Origin: Candidatus Omnitrophica bacterium UBA5776
GTDB taxonomy: Bacteria > Omnitrophota > Gorgyraeia > Gygaellales > Profunditerraquicolaceae
NCBI GenBank assembly: GCA_002418595.1
Contig: DIEK01000113.1
Coordinates: 2,398-9,166, forward strand
Direction: 5' to 3'
DNA: 6,769 nucleotides
Shown: positions 5,366-6,769 of the stretch, piece by piece
Layout of the letters: each line of letters begins with the position of its first letter
Position numbering within the stretch: position 1 is the first letter of the stretch
Position numbers and translations under genes: made by a program
The notes under the pieces: model-generated
Seen by the model: the letters and a program-made list of their open reading frames with translations, nothing else
The model's database searches: none
Told to the model about the DNA's origin: nothing

Positions 5366-6376
5366 TTACTCCTTATCCTTCTTACATTTAGCGCCCTTCG
5401 AGTTCTTCTGCTGCCATTCCCACGCCGAGGAGATTATTTGTTCCAGGCCGAGCTGGGGCCTCCAGCCAAAGAGTTCTTCGGCTTTAGCGTAGGAGGCCAC
5501 CAGTTCCGCGGCGTCCCCGGGCCTGCGCGCGGCTATTTTCACCGGGATGGGATTGCCGGTGATTTCTTCGACGGACGAGACCATTTCTTTAACGCTGTAC
5601 CCCCTGCCGCTGCCCAAGTTTAAGGCGGCGTTTTTCACGCTCTTGTCCAGCGCCTCCAAGGCCAGTAAATGCGCCCGGGCCAAATCCATCACGTGTATGT
5701 AATCCCTGATACAGGTACCGTCGCGCGTGGGATAGTCATCCCCGAAGATGTTCAACGCCGGGATATCACCCGCCGCCGCCTTCAGCGCGTTGGGAAGTAG
5801 ATGCGTCGCCTCTTCAAGCGGCTGCCCTATCCTGCCGCTTGGGTGCGCTCCGGAGACGTTGAAGTAACGCAAAGCCAGATAATCCATCTTTCCGGCGGCG
5901 GCGCAGTCACGCAATATCTGCTCCACCATCATCTTGGAAGTTCCATAAGGGTTCTCCGGCCGCAGAGGGGCTTCCTCGTTCACCGGCACCATCTCCGGTT
6001 GTCCGTAAACCGCGGCCGAGGAAGAAAAAATGAATTTGCGCGCGCCGTGCTTCAGGCAATGTTGAAGCAGGTTGACAGATCCCCAGACGTTGTTGTCGTA
6101 GTACTTCAACGGCTCCCTCACCGACTCCGGGACCACGATCGAGGCCGCGAAATGCAAGACGGCATCGAAGCGGAAGCGCGAAAAAAGATTCTCCAGATCC
6201 TGCGCGGACCGCAGATCGCCCCGCACGAATTCCACGCCCTCCGGGACGCGCTCCCTCCTGCCGGTAGATAGATCGTCGAACACCACCGCTTCTCTTCCCT
6301 GCTCAAGCAAGAGGCTCAACATATGCGAACCGATATACCCGGCACCGCCGGTGATCAGAATAAGGTCATTTTTCAA
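5366..6376 (-). CDS. galE: UDP-glucose 4-epimerase
   Basis: An extended short-chain dehydrogenase (about 336 residues) that interconverts UDP-glucose and UDP-galactose with bound NAD+. Numbering from the TTG start, the NAD-binding GGAGYIGSH is at 10-18, the catalytic serine is in SSS at 118-120, and Tyr144 and Lys148 form the YxxxK motif. FNVSGAHP and RRPGD (284-288) are also typical of GalE. The residue matching E. coli Tyr299 and human Cys307, which gates the sugar pocket, is Leu292, so N-acetylated substrates cannot be excluded. The longest frame begins with GTG at 6394 but has no ribosome binding site. I prefer TTG at 6376, six bases after GGAG, because it gives the usual short N-terminus before the Rossmann motif. 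The Lys-rich C-terminal tail is unremarkable. ugd follows after five bases; both draw on UDP-glucose. Confidence 0.92.
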   Translation of the reverse strand: MKNDLILITGGAGYIGSHMLSLLLEQGREAVVFDDLSTGRRERVPEGVEFVRGDLRSAQDLENLFSRFRFDAVLHFAASIVVPESVREPLKYYDNNVWGSVNLLQHCLKHGARKFIFSSSAAVYGQPEMVPVNEEAPLRPENPYGTSKMMVEQILRDCAAAGKMDYLALRYFNVSGAHPSGRIGQPLEEATHLLPNALKAAAGDIPALNIFGDDYPTRDGTCIRDYIHVMDLARAHLLALEALDKSVKNAALNLGSGRGYSVKEMVSSVEEITGNPIPVKIAARRPGDAAELVASYAKAEELFGWRPQLGLEQIISSAWEWQQKNSKGAKCKKDKE

Positions 6377-6382
6377 CGTTAA

Positions 6383-6388
6383 CTCCGG
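6383..6388 (-). promoter_or_regulatory. Ribosome binding site favouring a TTG start for galE
   Basis: CCGGAG on the minus strand, with GGAG six bases before TTG at 6376-6374. The alternative GTG at 6394 lies upstream of it. Most of this site is part of the repeat element copy at 6404-6384, so the repeat may supply the translation signal. Confidence 0.5.
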
Positions 6389-6404
6389 GAACACAATACT
6401 TAAT
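6384..6404 (-). repeat. 21-base interspersed element, copy 2
   Basis: On the minus strand ATTAAGTATTGTGT (6404-6391), T (6390), CCCGGA (6389-6384), then G and TTAACG (6382-6377). It matches the plus-strand copy at 14-34 in 20 of 21 bases and lies in the opposite orientation. It spans the alternative GTG start of galE and provides most of its ribosome binding site. Unlike copy 1 it lacks the second hairpin arm, so the conserved unit is the 21-mer itself, not the hairpin. Confidence 0.7.
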
Positions 6405-6448
6405 CAAGCCGCAGAAATCCCTGCTTTTCAAGCCGGTTATAAGAAACA

Positions 6449-6477
6449 ATCTTAAGGATTGGAGCCGGATTTTTCAA
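6449..6477 (-). promoter_or_regulatory. Candidate sigma70 promoter for galE-ugd
   Basis: On the minus strand TTGAAA (6477-6472, five of six to the -35 consensus), a 17-base spacer, and TAAGAT (6454-6449, four of six to the -10 consensus). The predicted start near 6442 leaves a leader of about 65 bases. It lies in the only gap between the upstream NADH dehydrogenase gene and galE. Read-through from upstream cannot be ruled out, as I see no clear terminator in that gap. Confidence 0.45.
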
Positions 6478-6519
6478 TGCTTATTTTGAACATAAAGGAT
6501 ATTTGCTGCTTAATATTCT

Positions 6520-6769
6520 TTATCTTACCGCTTTTTTGAGCAGTAGCAGGGCGAGACGAATGCGGTTTTTCAGCCCGCGGTTCCGCCAGACGCAAAGCAA
6601 ATAATGTATGAACACAGGTAATATGCCCCGCACCGGAAGGCCGAATATTATCCCGCAGGCCCGGTCGTTTGCCATCGGGATGATATAGCCCGGGTCAAAA
6701 GGCCGGCATTCCCTCGGCGGAAGCGAATCCATATCGTTTAGGATATTCCTGGCGCAGGATTCGCCCTGG
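6520..6769 (-). CDS. FAD-dependent NADH dehydrogenase (NDH-2 type), C-terminal part only
   Basis: The frame is open to the window edge, so this is the last 82 residues of a larger gene; the first ATG in view (6732) is internal. The visible part runs from QGESCARNIL (1-10) through PFDPGYIIP (23-31) and a hydrophobic GIIFG...PVFIHYLLCVW stretch (39-61) to a basic, leucine-rich tail. This resembles the C-terminus of type II NADH dehydrogenases. There the QG...A.NI segment lies beside the FAD site, a Gly-Tyr/Pro stretch follows, and an amphipathic end holds the protein to the membrane, where it passes electrons from NADH to quinone. The FAD and NADH Rossmann motifs would lie outside the window. 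Sulfide:quinone reductase or another flavoprotein of this superfamily is possible. Confidence 0.65.
   Translation of the reverse strand, partial: QGESCARNILNDMDSLPPRECRPFDPGYIIPMANDRACGIIFGLPVRGILPVFIHYLLCVWRNRGLKNRIRLALLLLKKAVR

Noticed and set aside
6411..6424. GCAG-AAATCC-CTGC-TTTT hairpin as a plus-strand terminator
   Set aside because: Only a four-base stem, and no plus-strand gene here needs a terminator.
1..6769. CRISPR array, tRNA, rRNA, transposase gene, toxin-antitoxin or defence genes
   Set aside because: No regular direct repeats, cloverleaf-like sequence or relevant protein motifs were seen on either strand.

Overview
The window reads as ordinary chromosomal sequence from an anaerobic or micro-oxic bacterium. 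All supported genes lie on the minus strand, so transcription runs from the high-numbered end to the low-numbered end. Strong AAGGAG-type ribosome binding sites and sigma70-like promoter boxes point to Bacteria. The four-subunit pyruvate:ferredoxin oxidoreductase (gamma-delta-alpha-beta order) points to ferredoxin-based anaerobic carbon metabolism. GC content is moderate. An uncultured candidate phylum such as Omnitrophota would fit, but nothing here proves a taxon.

Layout, in order of transcription. (1) 6769-6520: the last 82 codons of a gene that enters from outside the window. It looks like the C-terminus of an FAD-dependent NADH dehydrogenase (NDH-2 type). (2) About 6477-4068: a promoter candidate followed by galE and ugd, five bases apart. 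They encode two enzymes that draw on UDP-glucose to make UDP-galactose and UDP-glucuronate for surface polysaccharide. (3) 4067-3446: about 620 bases without a convincing complete gene. It holds an apparent truncated reading frame directly behind ugd, several GC-rich inverted repeats, a weak terminator-like hairpin, a near-consensus promoter (TTGACA-17-TAAAAT) and a leader of about 220 bases. (4) 3445-38: a tightly packed operon porC-porD-porA-porB followed by a ferritin-like gene. A hairpin with a T-rich tail follows at the window edge.

The four Por proteins form one complex that oxidises pyruvate with CoA to acetyl-CoA and CO2 and reduces ferredoxin. The ferritin-like protein sits only 16 bases behind porB and probably shares its mRNA, so iron storage or detoxification is tied to synthesis of this oxygen-sensitive iron-sulfur enzyme.

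I found no undescribed multi-gene system. The most notable unexplained signal is a pair of inverted copies of a 21-base element (20 of 21 identical) at 14-34 and 6384-6404, bracketing almost the whole window. One copy lies just behind the ferritin stop codon; the other supplies much of the start region of galE. Also worth checking are the long por leader, the coding-like remnant behind ugd, and the structured-looking intergenic region.
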